This document shows positions 36,905 through 46,514 of a stretch of DNA of 64,000 nucleotides, piece after piece. The stretch is from Brevundimonas nasdae (GTDB taxonomy: Bacteria; Pseudomonadota; Alphaproteobacteria; Caulobacterales; Caulobacteraceae). The notes below the pieces were generated by a model. That model ran no database searches, was not told the DNA's origin, and saw only the letters and a list, made by a program, of their open reading frames with translations. Every line of letters begins with the position of its first letter. Position 1 is the first letter of the stretch. The stretch spans positions 281,264 through 345,263 of the forward strand of contig NZ_JAEPWN010000003.1 in NCBI RefSeq assembly GCF_016654005.1. The letters run 5' to 3'. A program made the translations under genes and the position numbers.

Positions 36905-38740
36905 TCAGTTCGTCGGTGCGCCGCCGCCGGCTGCGATCCAGGCGTTGACCTGATCCTCCAGCACGTCCAGCGGCACGGAGCCGGAACCCAGCACAACGGC
37001 GTGGAAGTCCTTGATGTCGAAGCGGTCGCCCAGGGACGCACGGGCCTTGTCGCGCAGTTCCTCGATCTTCAGTTCGCCGATCTTGTAGCTGGTCGCCTGG
37101 CCGGGGTTGGTGATGTAGCGCTCGACTTCCTTGACGATGTCGCGCTCCGACAGCAGCGAGTTCTGGCGGAAATAATCGATCGCCTGTTCACGGCTCCAGC
37201 GTTTGGCGTGCAGGCCCGTGTCGGTCACCAGACGCACCGCTCGCCACAGCTCGGTCGAGAGACGGCCGAAGTCGGAATAGGGGTCCTGATAGAAGCCCAT
37301 CTCCTTGCCCAGACGCTCTGCATAAAGTCCCCAACCCTCGGCGTATGCGCCGTATCCGCCGAAACGGCGGAAGCGCGGCAGGCCTTCGATCTCCTGGGCG
37401 TAGGCGATCTGGAAATGGTGGCCCGGCGCGCCCTCGTGATAGCTGATGCCCTCGATCTGGGGCTTCAGGACCTGGGTCATGTCCGACAGGTTCACGTAAT
37501 AGATGCCGGGGCGCGAACCGTCAGGGGCGGGGGCGTTATAGAAGGCGATGGCCGCCGTCGCCTCGCGGAAGGGTTCAACCGCGCGGACCTCCAGCGCGGC
37601 CTTGGGCAGGGTCGAGAACCACTGCGGCGCCACGTCCATCACCTGGGCGATGAAGGCGCGGGCGTCGGTCAGATACTGCTCCTTGCCCTCCGGCGTGTTC
37701 GGATACTGGAAGCGCGGATCGGTCTTCAGGAAGACGAAGAAGTCCTGCAGCGAGCCGTTGAAGCCGATCTGGGCCTTGACCGCCTCCATCTCGCGCTGGA
37801 TGCGGGCGACCTCCTGCAGGCCCGTCTGGTGGATCTGGTCGGCGGTCAGGTCGGTCGTGGTCGAGAGCTGGAGGCGGGCGTTGTAATAGGCCTCGCCGTC
37901 CGGCAGGCGCCAGACGCCGGCGTCGCTGTCGGCTTGGGGCTGAACCTCGGTCAGGGCGGTCAGGACCGTCTCGAACCCGCGCTTGTAGGAGCCGGTCAGG
38001 GCGGTGCGGGCCGAGGCCAGCAGCCGGTCCTTGGCCGCCTGGTCCGTGTCGAGGGCAGCGACCTTCTTCTGGAAGTCGGCCCAGACCGGGTTGTCGGGGC
38101 CGGTGTCGAACGGGGCGCCGGTGATGACGTTGCGGGTGCTGTCCAGCGAGGGCTGGAAGACGAACCGGGGCGAGACGACGCCGGCGGCGGCGCGCGTCTT
38201 CAGGGTGGCGGCGACCTGATCCATCTGGCGTTCGGCGTCGTTCAGACGGGCCACATAGGCCTCGGCGTCCGAGACGCTGGCGACGCGGTGATTATTGATC
38301 AGGAAGATCGGCAGGCTGGTCGTCGGATTGCCCATGGCCGTGAACTGGAAGCTCCAGTTGCGCCACTGGTTGGAGGTGCGCGCCTGTTCGACGCCGTATT
38401 CGAACATCCGCCACGACAGTTTCGCCTGCGGGCTGAGCTTGGCCGGATCGAACTGGGCCTTCATCTGGGCCAGTTGCGCCTCCTGCAGCGCCAGGGCCCG
38501 GTCGGCGGCGGCGTCGGAGACATCATCCAGCTTGTCGTAGTCGGTCTTCAGGCCCAGGGCGGTCATTGACTGGGGACTGAGGGCGATGCGGGCCTGGAAG
38601 GCCTGTTCGAAGAAGGCGTTCAGCCGGGCGTCCTCGCTCTGGGCCGCTGCGGCCGGAGCGACAGGCGTGGTCTGGGCCAAGGCCGGCGCACCGGACAGGA
38701 CGGCCATGACGGCCACGGACGAAATCAGGAAACGACGCAT
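36905..38740 (-). CDS. DUF885 exported metallopeptidase-like protein
   Basis: A 611-aa DUF885 protein. A signal peptide ends near ALAQ (residue 23). The family zinc-site motif is SYHEGAPGHHFQIAYAQE, with downstream GYGAYAEGWGLYAERLGKEMG giving the acidic ligand. Members are predicted periplasmic or surface oligopeptidases. ATG 38740 is chosen because the signal peptide begins there and GAGGGG precedes it; the frame extends 100 codons upstream without coding character. It is divergent from the entericidin gene. Confidence 0.88.
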   Translation of the reverse strand: MRRFLISSVAVMAVLSGAPALAQTTPVAPAAAAQSEDARLNAFFEQAFQARIALSPQSMTALGLKTDYDKLDDVSDAAADRALALQEAQLAQMKAQFDPAKLSPQAKLSWRMFEYGVEQARTSNQWRNWSFQFTAMGNPTTSLPIFLINNHRVASVSDAEAYVARLNDAERQMDQVAATLKTRAAAGVVSPRFVFQPSLDSTRNVITGAPFDTGPDNPVWADFQKKVAALDTDQAAKDRLLASARTALTGSYKRGFETVLTALTEVQPQADSDAGVWRLPDGEAYYNARLQLSTTTDLTADQIHQTGLQEVARIQREMEAVKAQIGFNGSLQDFFVFLKTDPRFQYPNTPEGKEQYLTDARAFIAQVMDVAPQWFSTLPKAALEVRAVEPFREATAAIAFYNAPAPDGSRPGIYYVNLSDMTQVLKPQIEGISYHEGAPGHHFQIAYAQEIEGLPRFRRFGGYGAYAEGWGLYAERLGKEMGFYQDPYSDFGRLSTELWRAVRLVTDTGLHAKRWSREQAIDYFRQNSLLSERDIVKEVERYITNPGQATSYKIGELKIEELRDKARASLGDRFDIKDFHAVVLGSGSVPLDVLEDQVNAWIAAGGGAPTN

Positions 38741-38912
38741 CAACAACCCCTCAGAAGCGAAGCGGGCAGCTTCGACGCCATCGGCGCCCGGCGCAATGGC
38801 CTGCGCCGTTTCGGCCTTGCGGTGTTCCGTCGCTGTCCGCCGCCGAGGCCATGCAACCGGAAACCGCGATCGGCGTTTCGACAGCTTGACCATACAAGAA
38901 GGGGTTCTCTCC

Positions 38913-39050
38913 ATGCGCAAGATCATCGCTCTGTCCGTCGTCGCCGCCGCCCTGGCCGTGTCGGCCTGCAACACCATTTCCGGCGTCGGACGCGATGTGG
39001 CGGCGGCGGGTTCGGCTGTCAGCTCGACCGCCGAGAGCGCCAAGAAATAG
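38913..39050 (+). CDS. Entericidin A/B-family lipoprotein
   Basis: A 45-aa peptide: signal MRKIIALSVVAAALAVSAC with lipobox AVSAC, then NTISGVGRDVAAAGSAVSST and a short AESAKK tail. The NT-x-GxGxDVxxxGxA pattern is the entericidin signature. E. coli EcnB is a small cell-envelope lipoprotein toxin induced in stationary phase, but in most bacteria the role is unproven. AAGAAGGGG lies upstream of ATG 38913. Confidence 0.9.
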   Translation: MRKIIALSVVAAALAVSACNTISGVGRDVAAAGSAVSSTAESAKK

Positions 39051-39153
39051 TCGAGGCGAGCCCTGCCGACCGGCCGATCCTGCGGGAACAGTCGTTCTCG
39101 GCGCCGTCATCTGACGGTGTTATGCTCGGACTGACCTCAACAGGAGACGGACT

Positions 39154-39555
39154 ATGGGCTTTCTCGACAACGTATTGAACGGTCTGGGCGATGACGCCGC
39201 GGGCGGTCTGGGCGATCTGCTGAAAGGGCAGGGCGGCGTCGGCGGTCTGGTGGAGAAATTCAACCAGGCCGGGCTCGGCGACGTGGTCGGCTCCTGGGTC
39301 GGCAAGGGCGCCAACGCCGCAATTTCGGCCGAGCAGATCCAGGCCGTCATCGGCCATGGCCCTATCGCCGACATCGCCGCCAAGATGGGCATCTCGCCGC
39401 AACAGGCCAGCGAAACCCTGGCCGGACTGTTGCCCGAGGCCATCGACCGGCTGACGCCGGGCGGTCAGACCGCCGGGGCCGATGACCTGTTGAACAAACT
39501 GCCGGGCGGTCTTGGCGGCCTGGGCGGAATGATCGGCGGCTTCCTCAAGCGCTGA
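39154..39555 (+). CDS. YidB/DUF937-family protein
   Basis: A 133-aa soluble protein: a glycine-rich head GFLDNVLNGLGDDAAGGLGDLL, the conserved FNQAGLGDVVGSWVGKGANAAISAEQIQAVIG core, and IGISPQQASETLAGLLPEAIDRLTPGG, all YidB hallmarks. The C-terminus is glycine-rich. AGGAGA lies before ATG 39154. Function in the family is unclear. Its 3' end overlaps convergent ampG by 11 nt. Confidence 0.9.
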   Translation: MGFLDNVLNGLGDDAAGGLGDLLKGQGGVGGLVEKFNQAGLGDVVGSWVGKGANAAISAEQIQAVIGHGPIADIAAKMGISPQQASETLAGLLPEAIDRLTPGGQTAGADDLLNKLPGGLGGLGGMIGGFLKR

Positions 39556-41230
39556 TGGACTTGGCCGCCTTGCGGGTTTCCAGCGTCAGCCTGATCCATT
39601 CCAGCGCGCAGAACAGCACGGCGATCAGACCCAGCGCGGCGGCGAACTGGAACATGGGCGCAAACCCTGCCCGATCCACCAGTTCGCCGAGCGGCGCCCG
39701 CCCCAGGGTGCCGATCAACAGGGCCAAAGAGGTGAAGACGGCGAACTGAACCGCGCCGAACAACCGGTTCGACAGCGCCGACAGATAGGCGACGAAGGCC
39801 GCGCCCGCAAAGCCGCCCGCGATGTTCTCGCCCGCGATGGCGGCCATCAGCCGGGCCAGGGGCTCGCCGACGCCGAAGGTTCCGAACAGGGCATAGAGGC
39901 CGGTGGCCCGCATGAAGGGGTCGATCACCGGCGCGCCCATCGCCAGATCCATCATCAGCAGATTGGTCGCGGCGCTGATGACGGCGCCGATCAGCAGGCA
40001 GGGCATGCGGCCGATGACCAGCAGGGCCCATCCGCCCAGCGCGATGCCCAGCAGGGTCATGAAGACGCCGAAGGTCTTTGAGGCCAGTGCGACCTCGGTC
40101 ATGGTGTGGCCCAGGGCGCCGCCCTCTGTCCCCATATAGAAGGGATAGGCGAAAGGCCCCCACACGCCGTCGGTGATCCGATAGCTGAGGATCAGGCCCA
40201 GCACGATCACCGCGCCCCAGCCCAGACGTCCCATCAACTCGACCAGGGGCGCCAGAATGGCGTCATAGAACCGCTCGCCCAGGCCGCCGTGGGCGGCGGA
40301 GGCGGGGGCGACGGTCTTGCGCCCGCGCCAGACCAGGCCGCCCGCCAGGATAGCAGGCAGCAGAACGGCGGCGGCGACGATCAGCGGCCCCCAGGTCTGG
40401 ATGAAGGTTCCGGCGCTGGGCGCGGGCGTGGTCGTCAGGGCTGAAACCATGAAACGGATCAACATGAAGGCGGCCCAGCCCCAGGCCGCAAGCGTGATGA
40501 TCAGGGCCGCGCGGCGCAGGCCGGGCGTCGCAACCCGCTCCCGCGCGATCGCCTGAGCGGCCTCGCGCTCGGGTTCGGGGGCGATGAACGCGCCGATCAG
40601 GCCAAGGCCCATAAGCCCCGCGCCGATCAGGAAGGTCGAAGGCCAGCCCAGCACATCGGCCAGAATCAAGGCGCCCGCGCCGCCGACAAGGGCCGCCGTG
40701 CGGAAGCCCAGTTGATAGACTGCGGACAGCAGGTCCACCGGCGCGCGGTCGTCCGCCGCCTCGATCCGCCAGGTGTCGATGACGATATCCTGCGTCGCCG
40801 AGACGAAGGCGCCGACGGCGGCAGCCAGGGCCAGGGCGCCGATGGCGTTGCTGGCGGGGTGGGACACGGCGATGACGACGAAGGTCAGAGCCAGAATGAT
40901 CTGGCAGACGATCATCCAGGATCGTCTCTGCCCCAATCGCCCGACGCCCGGCAGACGCAGACCGACAGCCGGGGACCACAGAAACTTGAAGGCGCCGAAC
41001 AGGCCGACCCACGACAGGACGCCGATGGTGGCCACCGACACGTTCACCGCCGTCAACCACGCGTTCAACGTGCCGAACAGCATGGCGAAGGGCAGGCCGG
41101 AAGAGAAGCCCAGCAGCAGCATGGCCAGGGTGCGCCGCTCGCGGAAAGCGGCTTTCAGAACGCCCAGTCCCTTGGGTTGAGGTCGAAGCGCCGCGACCTC
41201 AGAAGCGGGCGTTGATGTCTGGTCGTTCAT
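39545..41230 (-). CDS. ampG: AmpG-family muropeptide MFS permease
   Basis: A 561-aa major facilitator that imports anhydromuropeptides for peptidoglycan recycling. The start RTLAMLLLGFSSGLPFAMLFGTLNAWL and WVGLFGAFKFLWSPAVG, and ATQDIVIDTWRIEAADD are AmpG signatures. About 13-14 membrane spans are visible, with a central polar insert. It lies 39 nt downstream of the ShkA-like kinase on the same strand and overlaps yidB at its 3' end. Confidence 0.92.
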   Translation of the reverse strand: MNDQTSTPASEVAALRPQPKGLGVLKAAFRERRTLAMLLLGFSSGLPFAMLFGTLNAWLTAVNVSVATIGVLSWVGLFGAFKFLWSPAVGLRLPGVGRLGQRRSWMIVCQIILALTFVVIAVSHPASNAIGALALAAAVGAFVSATQDIVIDTWRIEAADDRAPVDLLSAVYQLGFRTAALVGGAGALILADVLGWPSTFLIGAGLMGLGLIGAFIAPEPEREAAQAIARERVATPGLRRAALIITLAAWGWAAFMLIRFMVSALTTTPAPSAGTFIQTWGPLIVAAAVLLPAILAGGLVWRGRKTVAPASAAHGGLGERFYDAILAPLVELMGRLGWGAVIVLGLILSYRITDGVWGPFAYPFYMGTEGGALGHTMTEVALASKTFGVFMTLLGIALGGWALLVIGRMPCLLIGAVISAATNLLMMDLAMGAPVIDPFMRATGLYALFGTFGVGEPLARLMAAIAGENIAGGFAGAAFVAYLSALSNRLFGAVQFAVFTSLALLIGTLGRAPLGELVDRAGFAPMFQFAAALGLIAVLFCALEWIRLTLETRKAAKSISA

Positions 41231-41269
41231 GCACGGCTCCGACGGCGTCCAAAACGCGGACGCCTGTAT

Positions 41270-42790
41270 TCATCCGACCTTGGCGTGTCCGTCGGCGTTC
41301 GTCCAGCGGGCCAGAGCGGCGCGGAGCGAGGCGGCGTCCAGCGGCTTGACCAGATGGTCGTTCATTCCGGCCTCCAGACAGGCCCGGCGGTCCTCGGCGA
41401 AGGCGTTGGCGGTCAGGGCCAGGATGGGCGTCGAATCACCCGCGGTCCGGATGGCGCGCGCGGCGGCGGGGCCGTCCATGCCCGGCATGCGCATGTCCAT
41501 GAAGACCAGATCATAACGGGCGCGGCTGACGGCCTCGACCGCCTCGGCGCCCGTGGCTGCGGTTTCGACAACGCAGCCCTCGCGGCGCAGCAGGGTGCGG
41601 GCCAGAAGGGCGCCGACCGGATTGTCTTCGGCTAAAAGCACCCGCGTGCCGGCGAAGCGGGCCGGGGCGACGCGGTCGTCTTCGGGCGAAGGGGCGGGGG
41701 CTGCGGCTTCGCTGGCGACGTCGCCGACGGCGGCCAGGACCCGCTCGACCAATGAGGCGCGGCGCAGGGGCTTGATCAGATAGCCGTGGAAGCCAGCGGA
41801 CCGATAACGGGCGATCAGGTCACGCTCGGACGGTTTCAGCAGGATGATGGCGCGGCCCGTCTCGGGATGGGGCGCCAGCCCAGCTTTTGGCGCGCTGGCG
41901 TGATCGATCAGGGCGACCGGCGCGTCAGCCGCGACCAAGCCGCCGGAGGCCGCGATCTGTTCGACGGCGGCCGACAGGATGAAGGGGTGAGGCGAGCGCA
42001 CGGCCACGGTCTGGCCCTCAAGCGGACGGCCGCGAGGCGCAGCGACGACATCGAACGGGGCGATGAAGCGGAAACGGGCGCCGGGGCCGTCGGGCCGATC
42101 CTCGACCTGGACGGATCCGTCCATGGCAGCGGCCAGTTTGCGCACGACCGCCAGACCCAGGCCCGCGCCGTCATGGCGCACGGCGTCCGACGAATCGGCA
42201 TGGCCGAACTCCTCGAAGATGCGGTCGCGGGCTTCAGGGGCGACGCCCGGCCCGGTGTCGTCGACGATGAAGGCCAGGCGCGGGCGGTTTGGATCGGTGT
42301 CTGCGCATTCGACCGATATCCGCACCCCGCCGTTTTCAGTGAACTTGACCGCATTGCCCGCCAGATTGAACAGGACCTGACGCAAACGCCCTTCGTCGGC
42401 CAGAATGTCCGGCGTGTCAGCGGCGACGGACCAGACGATCTCCAGCCCCTTGTCATGGGCGCGGGGGCTGAGCAATTCGGCGACGCCGCGCACCAGCCCC
42501 TCAAGATCGACCGGCGCCAGATCGAACTCCAGCGCGTGGGCCTCCAGCCGGGCATAGTCGAGCAGGTCGTTGACCAGACCCAGCAGATGCTCCGCCGATT
42601 GGCGTGCGGTTTCGGCATAGGCGCGCTGGGCGCCGTTCAGCGGGGTGTTCTGCAACAGATTGATCATGCCGATGACGCCGTTCAGGGGCGTGCGCATCTC
42701 GTGGCTCATCAGCCGCAGGAATTGCTGGGCGGGATCGACGGCGTCCGCTGCGCCGTCCTCGATCAGGTTCGCTGTTGTCCGTCGCGCCAT
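41270..42790 (-). CDS. shkA: Cytosolic hybrid histidine kinase, ShkA-like
   Basis: A 506-aa hybrid kinase with no membrane span or sensory domain. Order: DHp with His30 in LMSHEMRTPLNG; HATPase with NLAGNAVKF and DDTGPGV, DGAGLGL; a degenerate receiver at about 258-355 lacking the acidic pocket; a linker with D371-D372-R373; and a full receiver (383-500) with phospho-acceptor Asp432 in FMDMRMPGMDG and Lys in LVKPLD. This is the layout of Caulobacter ShkA, whose pseudo-receiver binds c-di-GMP and is blocked by a DDR linker motif. R323 and Y337 fall where I recall the ShkA ligand contacts (about R324, Y338). Confidence 0.82.
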   Translation of the reverse strand: MARRTTANLIEDGAADAVDPAQQFLRLMSHEMRTPLNGVIGMINLLQNTPLNGAQRAYAETARQSAEHLLGLVNDLLDYARLEAHALEFDLAPVDLEGLVRGVAELLSPRAHDKGLEIVWSVAADTPDILADEGRLRQVLFNLAGNAVKFTENGGVRISVECADTDPNRPRLAFIVDDTGPGVAPEARDRIFEEFGHADSSDAVRHDGAGLGLAVVRKLAAAMDGSVQVEDRPDGPGARFRFIAPFDVVAAPRGRPLEGQTVAVRSPHPFILSAAVEQIAASGGLVAADAPVALIDHASAPKAGLAPHPETGRAIILLKPSERDLIARYRSAGFHGYLIKPLRRASLVERVLAAVGDVASEAAAPAPSPEDDRVAPARFAGTRVLLAEDNPVGALLARTLLRREGCVVETAATGAEAVEAVSRARYDLVFMDMRMPGMDGPAAARAIRTAGDSTPILALTANAFAEDRRACLEAGMNDHLVKPLDAASLRAALARWTNADGHAKVG

Positions 42791-42857
42791 GGCCGCTCTC
42801 CGTAGGGCGGTGAGGATAGGAGGGGCGGGTTAAGGATTGTCTGCGCCCATGGCTCCA

Positions 42858-44477
42858 TCATGAGTGGAGAAAGGGCGTCTGTTTCCCTTCGTCTTCACGC
42901 ACGCCGAACCCGGCGTCGCTGCGCGCGGCGACACGGCGGTCGAAATCAGCCTCGGCGCCCACGGTGTTGCGACGATAGATCAGGGCCTCGGCGATATGGC
43001 GGCGCAGCACGCCGGTCGCTCCGTCCAGATCCGCGATGGTGCGCGCCAGCCGCAGGGTGCGGGTCCAGCCGCGCGCCGTCAGCGCCCCCGCCTCGCCCGC
43101 GCGCATCAGCAGCATCCGTCCCGCCTCGTCCGGCGTGGCGAACCGGTCCAGGGTGTCGCCGGATGCGCGGGCGTTCAGGCCCTGCGCCGGATCGAGCCCT
43201 GCGGCCCGCACCCGCTCCTCCTGCATGGCGCGGGCGGCGGCGACACGGGCCCTGGCCTCGGCCGTGCCTTCGGCGGGCGGCGGCAGGGCCATGTCGGCGG
43301 CGGTGACCGGCGGCGTCTCCACGGTCAGGTCGATGCGGTCGAACATGGGGCCGGAAATGCGGTTTTGGTAATCGCGCTGACAACGCGGGGCCTTGCCGCA
43401 GGCGCCGCGCCCGGCCCCGCCCATGCCGCAGCGGCAGGGGTTCATGGCCGCCACCAACTGGAACCGCGCGGGATAGCGGACATGGGCGTTGGCGCGGGCC
43501 ACCACGATCTCGCCCGTCTCCAGCGGCTGCCGCAGGGAATCCAGCGCCTGGGCCGAATATTCCGGCAACTCGTCCAGGAACAGCACGCCGTTGTGCGCCA
43601 ACGAGGCCTCGCCCGGCTTGGCGCGCAGGCCCCCGCCGGTCAGGGCCGCCATCGAGGCGGAGTGGTGCGGACTGCGGAAGGGGCGGTCCCGCGTCAGGGC
43701 GCCGCGCTCGATCAGGCCCGCGATGGACCAGACCATCGAGGTCTCCAGCAGTTCCTGCGAGGTCAGGGGCGGCAAAAGGCCGGGCAGACGTTGCGCCATC
43801 ATCGACTTGCCCGATCCCGGCGGGCCGATGAACAGCAGATTGTGACCGCCCGCCGCCGCGATCTCCAGCGCGCGCTTGGCGCTTTCCTGACCCTTGACCT
43901 CGCGCAGATCGGGCACGACGCCGCCGGACGCCAGGGGGCCGGGTTCCGGCGCCCGCAGCACCTGGGTTCCCTTGAAATGGTTGATCAGGCTGATCAGCGA
44001 GCGCGGGGCCAGAATGCGCGCGCCGCCCGCCCAGGCCGCCTCTGGCCCTGAAACCTCGGGGCAGATCAGACCCAGGCCCATGGCGTCGGCGGAGACGGCG
44101 GCGGGCAGGGCGCCGCCCACGCGCGCGATCTGTCCGTCCAGACCCAGTTCGCCGATGGCGGCCCAGCCGTCCAGGGCGTCGGGCGCGATCACCCCCATGG
44201 CCGCCATCAGGGCCAGGGCGATGGGCAGGTCGAAATGGCTGCCTTCCTTGGGCAGGTCGGCGGGCGCCAGATTGGCGATGATGCGTTTGGCGGGCAGGGC
44301 CAGGCCGATGCCCGCAAAGGCGCCGCGCACCCGCTCCTTGCTTTCGGCGACCGCCTTGTCGGGCAGGCCGACGATATTGAAGATCGTCGGCCCGTCGTTG
44401 CCGATCAGTTGGACCTCAACGTCCACGCGCCGGGCCTCGACCCCGTCAAAGGCGACCGTGACAACCCGCGCGACCAT
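42858..44477 (-). CDS. YifB/ComM Mg-chelatase-like AAA+ ATPase
   Basis: A 539-aa protein: an N-terminal Lon-like domain (FDGVEARRVDVEVQL, FNIVGLPDKAVAESKERVRGAF), a Mg-chelatase AAA+ core with Walker A GPPGSGKSMMAQRLPG and Walker B VLFLDELPEY, an arginine-type region near NPCRCG, and the C-terminal helicase-associated domain. ComM homologues act as branch-migration helicases in natural transformation. Two CxxC-like clusters (NPCRCGMGGAGRGACG) match the family. Competence itself is not shown here. Confidence 0.92.
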   Translation of the reverse strand: MVARVVTVAFDGVEARRVDVEVQLIGNDGPTIFNIVGLPDKAVAESKERVRGAFAGIGLALPAKRIIANLAPADLPKEGSHFDLPIALALMAAMGVIAPDALDGWAAIGELGLDGQIARVGGALPAAVSADAMGLGLICPEVSGPEAAWAGGARILAPRSLISLINHFKGTQVLRAPEPGPLASGGVVPDLREVKGQESAKRALEIAAAGGHNLLFIGPPGSGKSMMAQRLPGLLPPLTSQELLETSMVWSIAGLIERGALTRDRPFRSPHHSASMAALTGGGLRAKPGEASLAHNGVLFLDELPEYSAQALDSLRQPLETGEIVVARANAHVRYPARFQLVAAMNPCRCGMGGAGRGACGKAPRCQRDYQNRISGPMFDRIDLTVETPPVTAADMALPPPAEGTAEARARVAAARAMQEERVRAAGLDPAQGLNARASGDTLDRFATPDEAGRMLLMRAGEAGALTARGWTRTLRLARTIADLDGATGVLRRHIAEALIYRRNTVGAEADFDRRVAARSDAGFGVREDEGKQTPFLHS

Positions 44478-44537
44478 GCTGCTCCCCCGCTGTTGCTGGG
44501 GAACGAAACACGAACTGAAATCTAATTCAAGTGGCGG

Positions 44538-45494
44538 TCACGCAACCTGTGCGGCGCACTTCTTCTCAATGACGTCCCACATCAGCGCCGTGGCGTCGAT
44601 GCCGGTGAAGGTCTTCAACTGCTGGGCGCCGGTGGGCGAGGTGACGTTGATCTCGGTCAGATAGTCGCCGATCACGTCGATGCCGACGAAGATCAGGCCG
44701 CGTTCCTTCAGCGTGGGGCCGATGGCCTTGCAGATCTCAAGATCGCGCGGCGTCAGTTCGACCGGCATGGCCGTGCCGCCGACGTGCAGGTTCGAACGCA
44801 CGGCGCCCGCAGCCGGCACGCGGTTGATGGCGCCGACCGGTTCGCCGTCGATCAGCAGGATGCGCTTGTCGCCCTTGGTTACGGCGGGAATGAATTTCTG
44901 GATCACCAGGGGATCGCGGCTGCCTGCGGCGTGAATCTCGATCAGGGCGTCCAGATTGGGATCGTCGGCGCGCAGCTTGACCACGCCCGATCCGCCGTTG
45001 CCGTGCAGGGGCTTCAGCACCACCTCGCCATGCTTCTTGTGGAAGGCGGTCAGGGCGACGGGATCGGCGGAGATCAGGGTCGGGGGCTGCAGGCCGGGGA
45101 AAGCCGTGACCATCAGCTTCTCGGGCGCCGAACGGACCTGGGCGGGGTCGTTGACCACAAGGGTTTTGGGGTGGACCGTCTCCAGCAGATAGGTGGCGGT
45201 GACATAGGCCATGTCGAACGGCGGGTCCTGACGCATCAGGATGACGTCCACGTCCTCAGCCAGATCCAGCGTCTCCCAGTCGCCGAAATCGACGTGGTTG
45301 CCGGCCTCGCGCCGCACGGTGATCGCACGCGCGCGGCAGTAGAGACGGCCCTCCTCCAGCGCCAGGGTGCGGAAGTCATAGACCCATTGCTTGTGACCGC
45401 GCGCCTGAGCGGTCTCGGCCATCAGGAAGCTGGTGTCCGAGGAGATGTCGACGGCCTCGATCGGGTCCATCTGGATGGCGATCTTGAGAGTCAT
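44538..45494 (-). CDS. gshB: Glutathione synthetase
   Basis: A 318-aa ATP-grasp enzyme joining gamma-Glu-Cys to glycine. Signatures are [19 protein letters not shown] at the start, [36 protein letters not shown] for the ATP-grasp loop, and [21 protein letters not shown] at the C-terminus. The length is normal. gshA is not in the window. The gene follows yifB upstream by 60 nt on the same strand. Confidence 0.96.
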   Translation of the reverse strand: MTLKIAIQMDPIEAVDISSDTSFLMAETAQARGHKQWVYDFRTLALEEGRLYCRARAITVRREAGNHVDFGDWETLDLAEDVDVILMRQDPPFDMAYVTATYLLETVHPKTLVVNDPAQVRSAPEKLMVTAFPGLQPPTLISADPVALTAFHKKHGEVVLKPLHGNGGSGVVKLRADDPNLDALIEIHAAGSRDPLVIQKFIPAVTKGDKRILLIDGEPVGAINRVPAAGAVRSNLHVGGTAMPVELTPRDLEICKAIGPTLKERGLIFVGIDVIGDYLTEINVTSPTGAQQLKTFTGIDATALMWDVIEKKCAAQVA

Positions 45495-45586
45495 GGGCTG
45501 GGGCCTATCGCGCGTCGCGCTGCTTGGGGCCCGTCCGACGCGCTGCGCTCGGGCCTGTGGATGTCAGAAAGGGCTGGGCGCGTCGG

Positions 45587-45781
45587 TCAGTCGATCTGAC
45601 GCGCTTCTTCCGCCAGCATGATCGGCACGCCTTCGCGGATCGGATAGGCCAGCTTGGCGCCCGCCGAGATCAGTTCATTGGCGTTGCGGTCATAGGTCAG
45701 CTTGCCGCGCGTGACCGGGCAGACCAGCACTTCGAGCAGGCGCGGATCGACCGAGACGGGGGTGTTGAAAGCATCACTCAT
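45587..45781 (-). CDS. Trm112-family protein
   Basis: A 64-aa protein with [21 protein letters not shown], then [26 protein letters not shown], the Trm112/YcaR fold. Only one Cys (C21) of the usual CPxCxG motif remains, so zinc binding is unlikely, as in many proteobacterial members. In eukaryotes Trm112 activates methyltransferases; the bacterial role is inferred. It sits between gshB and the LON-domain gene. Confidence 0.93.
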   Translation of the reverse strand: MSDAFNTPVSVDPRLLEVLVCPVTRGKLTYDRNANELISAGAKLAYPIREGVPIMLAEEARQID

Positions 45782-45843
45782 TGTATGGGCCTATCGCGTC
45801 TTGCTCTGCTTGAGGCCGTTGTAGGGGGCCTTGTCGCATCGCG

Positions 45844-46500
45844 CTACTGCATGGAGGGAGAGGCGTCGTCACCGCCGTCTGCGGCGTCGATCCGCATCAG
45901 GGCGATCAGGGCCTCCGAGCGCGGCAGAAGGCTGACGGCCTCCAGCAACGCTTGTTTCTCGGCCGGTTCGAACGGCAGGGCCATGGACAGGCTGTTGACC
46001 AGGGCCTCCATCGGCGCGCTCTCGGCCGTCTCCCAGTCGATGTCCAGCGACCGGTGCGCCAGATAGTTGCGCAGGGCGTCCAGGAAGGCGTGGCGGTCGA
46101 AGTCAGGTTCCTCCGGAGGCGAGGCCAGATCGGCCTCATAGGCGTCGAAGGCGGCGCGGACCTGACGATAGGGGGCCTTGGACGGTAGTTCGGCGGCGAT
46201 GCGGAACCGCGACACCCCGGTCAGGGTGATCAGATAGCGGCCGTCCGACGTTTCGGCGAAGCTGGTGATCCGCCCGGCGCATCCGACCGGCGACAGACCG
46301 GGCAGGGCGGGGGTTCCGCCGACCGGCTGGACCAGGCCGATGATCCGGTCCCCGGCCATGGCGTCGTCGATCATGTTCAGATAGCGCGGCTCGAAGATGT
46401 TCAGCGGCAGCTGGCCGCGCGGCAGCAGAATGACCCGGTCCAGCGGAAAGACCGGGATCACCTGCGGCAGGTCCAGCGCCCTGACATAGCTTTGGGGCAT
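45844..46500 (-). CDS. LON substrate-binding-domain protein
   Basis: A 218-aa protein made only of the LON N-terminal (LAN) domain: IPVFPLDRVILLPRGQLPLNIFEPRYLNMIDDAM, IGLVQPV, VGCAGRITSFAETSDGRYLITLTGVSRFRI, and a helical C-terminus. It lacks the AAA+ and protease parts of Lon. Start 46500 (MPQSYVRALDLP) is 14 nt from the thioredoxin gene stop, so they are cotranscribed. Often found with CnoX and Trm112 genes in alphaproteobacteria. Confidence 0.92.
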   Translation of the reverse strand: MPQSYVRALDLPQVIPVFPLDRVILLPRGQLPLNIFEPRYLNMIDDAMAGDRIIGLVQPVGGTPALPGLSPVGCAGRITSFAETSDGRYLITLTGVSRFRIAAELPSKAPYRQVRAAFDAYEADLASPPEEPDFDRHAFLDALRNYLAHRSLDIDWETAESAPMEALVNSLSMALPFEPAEKQALLEAVSLLPRSEALIALMRIDAADGGDDASPSMQ

Positions 46501-46514
46501 GGGCCGCCGTCCCG

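Noticed and set aside
39085..39113. GGAAC upstream of the YidB gene as an EcfG -35
   Set aside because: No CGTT at 16 or 17 nt downstream.
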